From assembly GCA_030762935.1 (NCBI GenBank), contig CM060887.1:17042501-17106500 (forward strand): 64,000 nucleotides of DNA. The letters are read 5' to 3'. Position 1 is the first letter of the stretch. Each line of letters starts with the position of its first letter. This DNA comes from Hymenopus coronatus. Lineage: Eukaryota; Arthropoda; Insecta; Mantodea; Hymenopodidae. This document shows positions 35,215-47,200 of the stretch, in pieces. The position numbers were made by a program, and so were the translations under genes. Under the pieces are notes generated by a model, which worked only from the letters and a program-made list of their open reading frames with translations, had not been told where the DNA came from and did not search any database.

Positions 35215-38200
35215 CAACCATATACTGCACATTATTTTCATATACTGCAATAATACAATGACTTCCCAGAAAAGTTAATCCAAAGATGGAAGTGGGTCCA
35301 CTCCTTCAAGATCCGAGTCATCTGTTGTAGACGCAATGGAACTGTCTGAATCATCACCGGGATTGATAATTAATCGATCAACTCAATGTCCACCTTTCCC
35401 TCCAAATCCCACATTGTTTGCTCTTCCCGAACATGTGTGATACACATTTGCTCCATTTTTCAGCTGTGATGTGTTGAAATGCTGTTTGCACTAGATGTCG
35501 CACCTCTGCTAATTTAAAAGTTTTGTTGTTTCTAGCTATATACCCCTTTATTTGACTCCAAACAAGCTCAATTGGATTCAGATAACAATGATAAGGAGGT
35601 AATCTCAATACTACATGACCCGCCTTCTCAGCCAAATCGTCTACAACAAACTTTTCATGCCGAGTTTTACATGACCTTACTAATTCTTGCAGCTGAGATT
35701 CAATTGTGCACTCTCCTAAATTTATATGTTTGTCCTGAAGCCACTTTATATGTTCTTTTCTCCAAGAACTGTTGGGGATACGTTCTAATTTCACGCTATG
35801 ATAAGGAGCATTATCCATAATAATTATGCTATTAGGTTCAAGTTTAGGGAGTGCTTTCTCAAACCAAGCCTTAAACACTTCCCCTGTCATTTCTTCATGA
35901 TAGTCTCCTGTTTTTTTAGACTCAAAAACAAGATCCCCGCCCTCCACAAAACTATTCTCATATCCAACGTGCAGAACTATTAAACAGTTCCCTTTACTTG
36001 CAGGGTTTGTAACCCCTGTACTGGAACCGGATAAGAAGGCCTGTTTCTTTGTTTTTATCCGCGTATCAACCCATAGTTTAGAGGTCGTATGACCCTCATT
36101 AACCCATGTCTCATGTAAGTAATAAATAGCTCGCCTCTGCTGTCGGAATTGTCTGATATTTCGTAAGTATTCTCTTCGCCACAAAACAATATCACCCCTT
36201 TCCACTACAAGATTCCTATTTATAAATTCAAACCCTATTTCTTTGAGCAAATTATGGAGTGAAGATCTTTTCAAATTAGGCAATTCTGGATCACTGTTCA
36301 CTGCATGTAACACTATTTATTGTAGGTGGCTCATTTGCGAAAATGAACTGGTACACTTTGCGTGCAATAGCTGCTTGAACAAACTCATTACACTGTACAT
36401 CCAAAACACGTCTGCAGCATTTCCTCTTTTTCCCGGGTGTCGAAAACTTTCTCGTAGTTGACCACTCTTTTCTTGCACACTTTATGCTGCTTTCTGAAAC
36501 ACCAGTAAGGTCGGCCGTTAAACTGAGGATATTGTCTAATGCAAGAGTAGGATATTCTTCACAAAACTTATTGTATACGTTAAGAACAATGGTTTTTTTG
36601 CCACTTTTTAGAGGTCTTCCTCGCTTATGTTTCACTACAATAGAACCACACATCTCCGCCATTGCTTACATACGTATACTACGCTCTCCACGTGGTAACT
36701 GAACATCATCCATTGCAATAAACGGCATGACACACGTGCATTGTGAAAAATAAATCTTACTTCAAAATTTATTCTGTTTATAATCCCCCAAATCTTGAGA
36801 ATATTACAATAAATTCAAATACAATCATAATTGGAGATTTCATTGCACATTCAAGACTATAGGGATATGACAAACCAAACAATTCTGGAAAGATCATAGA
36901 AGACCTAAACTCAACAACTACAGAAGTTATTTACCGCAAAGAAGATCCACCAACCTTTATCCACTATTCTGGTGCTGGTACCAACCCTGACCTACTTTTA
37001 GTATCCTTAGATTTGTACTCATCAACTTCCAAACAAATCTTAGAAGATCCAGGCACAGAACTATAATTGCCACTATTCAACTTGAAAAGAAAAATTTAAC
37101 TCCTATAAACCACAAACCTAGATGGAACTTTAAAAAAGCAAATTGGAAAGATTTTACAAATGAATTAGAAACCAAATTTGAAACACCAGTAAACGAATCA
37201 ACAAAATCAGATAAACTAAACAAAGATCTATGTGGTACAATTTTGAAAACAGCAAAAAAATACATACCAAGAGGATTTGCTATAAACTATAAACCTTTTT
37301 GGAACTCACAACTAGACAAGATGAAAAAAGGAAGAGACCAGGCTAGAATCATAGCAGAAAAATCTTAAAGATCCGAAAGAAGTACAAAATTGGAGAAAAT
37401 TAAGTGCCCAATTCAAAAAAGAAATTAACAACACCAAAAGAGAACATTTTAATAATTTTCTACAGAACATGAACTATAGAAAAGATGCACAAAAAGCATA
37501 CAGATTCATACATAACATTCAAAACAAGAAAGACAATAAAAAAATACCTTTTATTTATAATAATAAAATAATTACAGATGACAATGAAATAGTTAATAAA
37601 TTTAATAAATACTAGACTAATACCTATAAATTATATGCAAGTACCAAAAAAGCACAAAAAATATTAAAGTAAAACATTAAATAATACATAATATCAACAA
37701 CTAAACTTAAAGATAATATATTTAACCTGAAATTCAATATTGAAGAATGGAGCTTAATTAACTTAAAATTGAAAAAATCTTCAGGACCTGATAATATACA
37801 TACAGAATTCATCAAACAGCTAGGGAAAAAAGCAACATTAAGACTCCTAAATCTCTATAATTTGTCATGGAATACAAAAGTACCAAATGAATGGAAGAAA
37901 TCAATAATATATATTTTGAAATCAAACAAGCCAGCAGAAAATTGTTCAAGTTATCGTCCAATAGCACTTACCAGCGTATTAGCAAAAATCATGGAAAAAA
38001 TTATTTCCAACCGTTTAAATTGGTTTCTAGAAAAAAATAACTTAATTTCAACTAAACAAGAGGATTTAGAAAACACCACTCAACAAATGAACAGATTTTA
38101 AATCTTAGTCAAGACATTAAAAATGCATTAAATAAAGAAGAAGACACACTAGCAATATTTATCGACTTTCAAGGAGCATATCATTGCATTTGGAGATACA

Positions 38201-41200
38201 AACTACTTGATAAACTTAAAATTCTAGGAATCCAAGGCAAAATGTTACATTGGATAAGTGAATTCATTATTCAACGCTTTATTGCTCCAAATATAATGAT
38301 AAATTAGCAAAGTGTCAACAGACACTCCGTGGTGTACCTCAAGGCAGTATCCTTAGTACTACACTCTTTAACATTTATATCAATGATCTGCCATATCAAT
38401 TACAAAAAAGAGAATCAAACGTCTTAATGTTTGCAGATGATGTAATCTTGTGGAATTCTAAACCGAAAAATCAAAATCAACAGTTAATAAATATACCACA
38501 ACATTATAGAATTGGACATCTAATAATTTAGTTAAAATTAATACACAGAAAACAAATTATCAATTATTTACACTAAGGAAGAAACCAATAAATATTTCCC
38601 TTCAACTTAAAGGAAAAACTCTCACAGAAACACGTGAAGCCAAATATTTAGGTATTGTTTTTTTATACAAAATTAACATGGAAAAAACACATTGATGGTA
38701 CATACAAAATAACTGAGAAAAAATTACCACTATTAAAAAAACTGGCAGGCAAGAAATGGGGAAGCACTACACAAACTTTAAAAATAACTGAGAAAAACAA
38801 ACTTTAAAAATAACTGAGAAAAAATTACCACATTAAAAAACTGGCAGGCAAGAAATGGGAAAGCACTATACAAACTTTAAACACTTTTTACAAGATGTAT
38901 ATTAAACCAACATTTAAATATTGTGAAGAGATATTAATAACTGCAAAAATAGAAAAACTTAATATTCTACAAAATCAAATTCTTTGCCTAGTAACTGGAG
39001 CTGTTAAAACTACCCCAGTACTTACTCTACAAATTTTAACAAATAATCCAAGATTTGAACTTGACATTGAACAAGCAGCCATCTTACAATGTGAAAAATT
39101 AATCAGACTACCTTATAATGCCTGGGAAAAAAGAAAGCCACAAGTAAACCTAAAAACTCAACAAAGTTTCCTTACTAAAGCCAAGGAAATCAAACAAAGA
39201 ATAGAACTAAAAGAAAACATACAAACAAATATTAATCTATTAGAACTATTTGATATTGAACACTATCTACATTTAGCTGAAGAATTTACAAAATCTAAAA
39301 CCTCTTCAAGTGCTGTAAAACAAATGATACTAGAAGTAATACATTTAAGATACGCTACCAATGAATGGCTACATGTTTATACTGACGGTTTCAGCTTACC
39401 AAATAACAGTGGTACTGGCGTAGGTGCAATATGCCCTCTCTTCTCTTCCTACAAAAGGTTTAAATACCACAAATTTTGATGGAGAGATTTTCGGCAATAC
39501 TTCAGAGCTTACAAAACTACTATATCATATAAATAAATTTGAAAAAGTTGTGTTATTATCTGACTCTAAAGCAGCTATAATATCCATAACATCTGATGTA
39601 ACACCTAATAACCTAAATATTGCAGAATACCGCAAAATCATAAAACAACTAATTTATTTAAATAAAAGATTAATTCTTCAATGGATACCAGCACATTGCA
39701 GAATACAGGGTAATGAAACAGCTGACTTTCTAGCCAAGAAAGGTTGTAAAATTACATCAAATTCATCTGATCCAATAAGTTGTCACTCTATCAAAAGAAT
39801 CATTATATCAACATATAATAAAAAAATTAAAGGAGATAATGTATTACAAACAAAAGGAAAAGCATGGGAAAATGTATGTAACAACATGACCAGAATCACT
39901 ACATTATCAAGAAAATCCTCTGTAGCAACTTTTGGACTCGTAACAGGCCATGACTGTCTCAATAAATATTTATTCAAGATTGGTATAGTAAGATCTCCTC
40001 TGTGTCCTTTCTATACACTTAAAGAAGATATGGATGCAAACCACCTACTCTGCTGCACAACCTTTAGTCAACATGATAATATAACATCAAAATACTGGAA
40101 TGCAAGAGAGCGCATGGCTCTCAACATTAGATACCAACCAACAATATTAAGGCCCATATTTAGGGTGTTGGTGGAAATATCTGTGGTTTTACAGAAATAT
40201 CCAATGCAAAATTATGATTTCTCATTTGAGTTGTTACTACATTAATGTTTTGTGTATTTTTTTCCTTGCATTAAGGATTTGTAATTATTGTTGGAGTTAG
40301 TATTCCATGACAATTGTCTGAGAAATACTAAAGCTCTTTTACTGATATTAGGCTATTTATTGTAGAACTTTTAAATTATTAGGATGGACCACAGTTTATT
40401 ATCTTAAGGTAACACAAATGATTTTTTTTTATATAGATACATGGGCACGCCACCACGTGAACAACTTAAGATGGAACTACCCAGGGTATCTGCTCTCACA
40501 ATTCAGGTAAGTTCAGATTTATTTTTCCCATATTCTCTTTGTAAATAATTTGCATATGAGCACTTTCATGGTGACTATTTTCCATTTTCAGGTCATTATC
40601 CAAAAATGAACTTTTCTTCATCTGAATACTTCAAAGATATCAGAAATATAGATCATTTTGTTGACAAGAAGTTGCTAATAAAATCACTCTTTGAGACAGA
40701 ACATGGATTACTGCACCCCGAAGATTTGGCCATAGGGTGAACAGAGTATATTGATTATTTCATGCAGAAGCAGGTTGATGAGCTCACAGGGGCAGGGATA
40801 CCAACTGATCATAAAGACAGTAACACCAAATTGTTTGAATTGTGTTACTTCACTGTTACTAGCTTCGTTTTTACATATTATAACATGGTATATTGTTCAA
40901 TTTTTGAAGACAAGTTGTAGATAATTATTGCATAAATAGTGGTGCTGTACAAAGTCATAATTTTGCATTCAAGATTGTAGAGATAGAGGAACAGTTAGAA
41001 ATGACATTTCTGAGTTCTCAGAATGAATCACAGGTTGCTGTTCTAGATGAGCTTGAATTAAAGCACTTTGACACTGCATTCCATGATCCATGGAAAGATG
41101 GATATTGTGTCAACACCTGGACTGTTTTTCATGTTTCTTTTGGGACAGGGCTATTTGTCATTAGTGGGAACAACAGATTTGTAAAGATATCAAATGATGA

Positions 41201-44200
41201 GATCAAATCTGGGTTGTAAAATTAGCAGGTGATGTTCAACACTTTTATGATATTAAGGCTAGTGACCAAACTAAGTGCCAAGTATGATTTGAAAAAGTGT
41301 TTTCTTCTGTCACTGTAGCAACCCCAGAATTATGTAATGTGTTGATTGATGTGATATTAATTAGTTGCATTGGTTTTTTAACATTACGTCACTTACATTC
41401 TTATTATGAGGTTGGTTGATTTTAAGAAAAAGTTAGAAACCCTTGTTTTACCACTAAAGAAACCAAATGTATATGTAAGAAATCATAATATTCTACTGCA
41501 GGTAGTTTTTGGTCCACATTTTGCTACAGGCTATAGCTATGTCACTAAAAATGAGACTGAGGAAAAGAAAACACCAGACTTCCTTATGTACAAAGATGAC
41601 GGTATTATCATTGAATAAAAATACGTGCCTGACGGTAATCATCATAATAGTGCATGTGCTGTTTTGAAACAAATACTTGAAAAGAGGTACTATTCTCTCC
41701 TTTCTAATGAAGAGTATTTTGTAAAACCTACAATAAGTTACCTCCTGATAAGTTTAAGCTGCAATACAAACCTGCAAGTGTCAATGTATTCCTTGCAAAA
41801 CAAAGTAGCTAAAATATTTGCTGATCGTGTGAAAATGGTAAAGTGTTATAAAAACAAGAAATTGAAGCACTCCTTGGAGTGGCTGATGCTATTTCTTACA
41901 TGGTCTCTCGAAGTGACGTTTTAAATTATTTCATGAACGATCTATGTATATGTAACTGTGACAAACTTTTCTGTTTTGTATGTTGAAATGTGTTTATTTT
42001 CTTGCTCTGCTGTAAAATACAATAACTTGAAAAGATTCAATAAAGGCTGTAATGTTGTGATAATTATTTTTGAGTTATATTAAGCCCTTTCATCTTGAAA
42101 GGCCACATTTTTTGTGTGAGTAATTATTTTAAAGTTCTTAGTTTGTTAAGAGGTTTAATGTCATTTCCATGAACGAAATGAATGAAAAGTGCTTTAAGAC
42201 TATATACAATAGCAATCAACTGGTTTCAAAAACTTATAAATAAGCAAAGAAGGCTTTGATTTAAGCCATGTGTATAATATTATACAGCTCGTAAAGCTGA
42301 CAAATAGTTTGTCATGAAAGAGCTGTTCTGCCTGTGACAAGAGTAATGTAGTGCTTTTGAAAAAGTATGTTGTGTACATGGTTTTTGAAGCTGTATTTAA
42401 TCCATGAATTACAATATCACAAAGTTTGAAAGTTGTTGTGTCATTGCGGAGGACTCGTGCAACTTGTTATTTGAGATTTTAAAATCATTGCAAAGTTATC
42501 ATCGTTATAGCATAGAAGAATCATTCTGTCCATATGTGAAAGTCAATTATGTAGTTATCAGGTTGTTCCGTCTGACGTGAGTCAGTATTGAGAAATTTTC
42601 AAGTTAAAATATAACTAATTTGGGGTGACCAGGTCAGTTTTCTGTTTGTCTTGGTGGTGAAAATGTTTTCGAACTGCTGTGAAAGTGTAAAGTCTTATGA
42701 GAAAAACAAGTTGCACGTGTGAAGTTAATTGTCCAATAATTTCAGTTCACATTTAGTTCAAAATACCACCTGTTCAGAATAAACTTAGTGGACAAGTTTT
42801 ACATTCCCAAACATGAGAAATTGTTAGTAACATGTATAAATATTTAAAAAGCTAAGTCTGGATGTAAAATTAATTTAGGGTTAACACGTAGTGAGTGGTG
42901 TGCCTGAGAATTGTATTAGGAGAATAATTAGAGAAATTTAAAAGATTGAATCTGGTGAACTTTCCTCTTTTTCTACACCACATAAAGAGAGGCCAAGACA
43001 ATCAAGAAAATCTAATTTGGTCACTTTCAATGAAGCTATAGTATGACGAACAGTGAATGATTTTTACATAACTGAGAAACAGAGACCTACGCTAAAAAAA
43101 GGTATTTGCAAAATTAAAATCATCTATTGACGACTTCGATGTTAGCCTATCTTAAGGAAAGTATTACTGAGGTTGGGATTCCTGTGGAAAAGGACAGGAG
43201 ACAATTGTCAGGTTCTTGTAGAGGGACAAAATATTAGAGCAAAAAGGCTAGAGCATTTAACCTTTTCAGTGCTTTGGTCGAAATAACTCAACTGTAGGTT
43301 TGAACAACTGTAAGTTACAGCAATTTTTAAATCAATTATATTTGTCAACTCTCAATGACTGTAAGTTATTAGTGCACATTATTGCATTTTCAACTTAAAA
43401 TACACAACATTATGGCCAAATGTTACTGTCAAAACCAAATTTTGGAGTTTTAGCAATTTAACTTACCTCAGCAAGGCAGTGTTTCTCGCCTAAAAATATG
43501 TTAGCAGTGAAAAGGTTAAGAAAGATGTTTGAATATAGAAGTAATAATCATCCAATTGTATTTGGGCGAGACATACATTCATTCGTCACAAACCATTCTG
43601 TTTTCCTGGAGTGACAGGTCATTGTGTGGTCTATTTTCTTTGGTTATAAAGGGGTAATCACTGATAATATTCATTAGAGACCGGATTATATGCATTTGCA
43701 TATATAGCCCTTTTTCACCAGTTATTGCATATTTTAACCAAAAACTGGTGATGATGCATATTCTGGGCTAAATTTACAATATTTTAGAAATCTAAAAGGG
43801 TGGGCACAAGCTTTTCATTTTGATGTTTTATAGAGATGGCAGGTTCAAACCTGTCGGAGGACAATGGATTTTTTTTGGGCATAAAAATCCTTAGCCTGGC
43901 TCCCTTCAGAAGGGAAGTAAAGCTATTGATCCCATGTTGTAGATTTACGGCATGTAAAAGAACCTCAAGCCTGAAAAAGAGGCCTCCGAGCAAAATTAAG
44001 CAGTCTTTCACATCCAATATTGAATGGGATGCTGAGAACCACAGCAGCTAAAGGGTGTCTATAAATAAAACTCCATTTCCATTTTCACGTTGTTTGTCGC
44101 ACGTCCATTGTTTCAGTTTAGTTTTCTATTTATTTGTACAAAGTTCAATGCGTAGTGTGTAATGTACAGTGCACCTTGCCACTTGAAAAAAGAAATGCTG

Positions 44201-47200
44201 TTTCGTGGATAGCTGACCATCCTGGAAGATTTAGTCATGATGGAAATAAGTTATAGTATCGAGTTTGCGGAAAAACGTTTTGTGCACAAAAAAGTTTCAA
44301 ATAGACCAATGTGAAGACAAGTCTTCATATCTCAGGAATAAGAAAGACCCACAACAACAACTTTTAACAGCAGCAAATAACAGTAGCAGTGATTTAACCT
44401 CCAGAGGAGGGGGGGGGATACTTTAACATGGATCAATGCGAAGCATTCGTTGTAAGTAATATTCCTCTTCACAAATTTACAAACCCTATATGCAAAGATT
44501 TTCAGCGCAAATATTGCTTAAATCAACATATACCAGATGAATCAACGTTGTGTAAAAATTAGATGCCAACAATTTATCCACATGTTCTGAAAGAAATATG
44601 CAATGAACAAGGATAAGATCATTTGGATATCATATGATGAAACTACCGAAAATTGTGGCCATTACATTACTAATTTAATTATTGGTGTATTAAAACAAAA
44701 GCCTTCTTCTTCCTACTTGGTGGCCTGCAAAGAATTACAAAATGTAAATCATTCTTAGGTTGCCAGATTTGTGAATGAGGGCAATTAAAATGATATTTCT
44801 AGAATCTTCTGCAGATAAAAGGAGCTGCTGCTCCGTACATGATCAAAGCTGGCAAAGCTCTCCAAACTGTACTTCATGTGACATGCTTTACTCACAAAGT
44901 ACATCACCTTGCTGAAGAAGTACAATCCACATTTGGGAATGTAAACAAACTGATTTCATCAACAAAGAAAGTGTTTCTTATGGCACCTGCCCGCCTCAAG
45001 GCTTACAGAGAAAAGCTATAAAATATCCCTTTACCTCCCGAAACAGTGGTAACTCATTGGAGTGCCTGGGTCGAAGCTGTCTTGCCTTACAATGAATATT
45101 TTGAGTCCATCAAAGGTGCAGTAAACGACTTCAATTGTGCAGAGTCTTTGGCAGTTTGTCAGTGTAAGGAAGCATTTAACGATTCCAGTGTTCAGAAAAA
45201 CATTGCTGTGATAAGCACTCTTTTCCCGTATACCTGCGAGTATTAAAAAGCTCTAAACTCTAGGTTTGACATTGACTGAGTCTATTCAGGTAATGAATAA
45301 AATCTGTCTAGTAAACTCCTCCTTGCCGGAGGTATTCCCGAGGAAACTTGAAAGTTTACAAACATCAACAACCCAGGTTTTGAACCTTTGTGTTTAAATG
45401 GTTAGTTTTATTAATGGGACGGGTGAACTTTTACCAGAAACAATAAGTGCCAATATAGCACACAAATTCAAATACTGCCCAGTGACCTCAGTTGATGTAG
45501 AATGTTCCTTTTGTGCTTATAAAAATGTTTTGAGCGATCAACACAATTTTACTACTGAACATTTGGAAGAGTACCTGGTCGTTTATATTTACCATAGTAA
45601 CAAAATGTAAACAAATTTGTAAATGATACTTTTTTCTGTTGAAGTAAATAGTGAAAACTCCCAATTATATATTGTTTTTAAAATAATATAAATATATATA
45701 ACTAATCATTACTTTGTATTATTTGATATTGCATATTTTGACACTATTCATGCATATTTCAAACTTTTTATGTTGCATATAATTTGGTCTCTAATAATCA
45801 TTAATACTGGGGGCAAAGATGGTTTCATACCATATCCTTATCAGCACTTCAAGTCTCACACAAAAACGGTGATTGGGTGACTATCATAGTGAGACGAAAT
45901 TAATGAGCTATGAAAAATGGCTTCAGAAAAACTAATACCAAATCTCCCACAAAATTCCATTCTTGTGATTGACAATGCTCTCTATCACAATGTACAACAG
46001 GATAAAGCACCAACATCAAATTCAAGGAGGTTGGTTGGAGGCAAAACTGTCTCAAACCGAACTAAATACTAAATGTAGATTTTTCCACCCTTTGGAATCC
46101 CGACCTGTATAACATTATCAATCTCTTCAATGACAACACTGTACCTACAAAATAGATTCCCTCTTAGCAAATCATGATCATGGCATTTTGAGACTACCCC
46201 TATCACCCTGGAGGTGTCAGAATTTTGAGGGGATTATGGGGAGATTTAAAAATTTTTATTTTTTGATGTTTTTGAGTGCTTTGTAAATATTACTTGGGTA
46301 TGTGAGGTATGCCAGAAATGTTGGGGAATTTTTGGCAGATTGAAAAATGTAGAATACTTTTTGTGCTTCTGAGGTGTTTTGGGCAGATTTTGAGTGATTT
46401 TTAGATGATTTCTTATGTTTTTTGGTTTGAAAATGCATCTACCAAATTGAGGTATGCCAGAAATGTATCTCTGAAATTGAGGGGCTTGCCTTGTGTATGT
46501 GAGGCGCACCTAAAATTTTGGGAGATTTAAAATGCTGTTTTTGAAGTGTTTATATGTAATTGAAACATTTTGGGGAATTTTTTAGATACTTATAAATTTT
46601 GAATTTTTATCATTTTTGAGGTATTTTTATGATCTTTTTAGGTAATTTGATATGATTTCAGACATTTTTGGAAAAAACCATCTCACAAGAAGTGCGCCAG
46701 AAAATGCACCTCCCAAATTAGTGTGCCATAAGTTTTGAGACATTTTTTAGAGATTGAAAAATTTGGAATATTTTTCTGTTCGAGTGCTTGGGATGTTTTT
46801 TATGTTATTTCTCAATTTTTTTTGTCTAAAAATGCATCTCCTAAACTGAGGTGCACCAGAAATTTTGGGGGATTTTTGGGAGATTTAAAAATTTGAACTT
46901 GTTTTTGAGGTGTTTTGGTATGATTTTTAATGTTTTTTGGGGGGTAATTTGATATGATTTTAGACATTTTTGGGGGGAAAAAAAATCATCTCTCTCAAGA
47001 AGTGTGCCAGAAGTAACATTTTAGACACTACTGTTAATGTATGCAAGTAAAGAAAATGTCAAGAGTGGTGTATGGCAGCCAGAAACAAGTCTGAATATGT
47101 ATCATTTCAGTTTCTTGACTATTATTATGGATTGCTGTTAATATTATATATTTGAAACTTTCAGACTGTGTACTGGCGTATTCTCAAGAACTTCCAACTG

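Larger units (their letters stand above)
42880..46200 (+). mobile_element. IS630-like DDE transposase relic split by a MITE and a hAT element
   Basis: The N-terminal part reads TVNDFYITEKQRPTLKK (43044) and FLWKRTGDNCQVLVEGQNIR (43182). After a 259-base MITE, IHSSQT and FSWSDRS (43574-43615) represent the region after the first catalytic Asp. A 2119-base hAT then intervenes. The frame resumes at 45803 with GGKDGFIPYPYQHFKSHTKT and continues to LIPNLPQNSILVIDNALYHN (45937), the second catalytic motif. The DETY catalytic Asp appears mutated (GRDIHS/GETYIHS in different frames). The C-terminal Glu region decays after 46060. Confidence 0.75.

Noticed and set aside
41001..41219. Stand-alone 72-residue gene
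   Set aside because: It lies between and collinear with the N- and C-terminal homology blocks of the AAA-ATPase-like relic, so it is treated as a piece of that pseudogene.
43784..44017. 77-codon minus-strand frame
   Set aside because: Antisense of the family B SINE body; the same string appears in the frame at 12485.
46246..46509. 87-codon minus-strand frame rich in Lys, Asn and His
   Set aside because: Arises from the T-rich satellite-like repeat; no domain.
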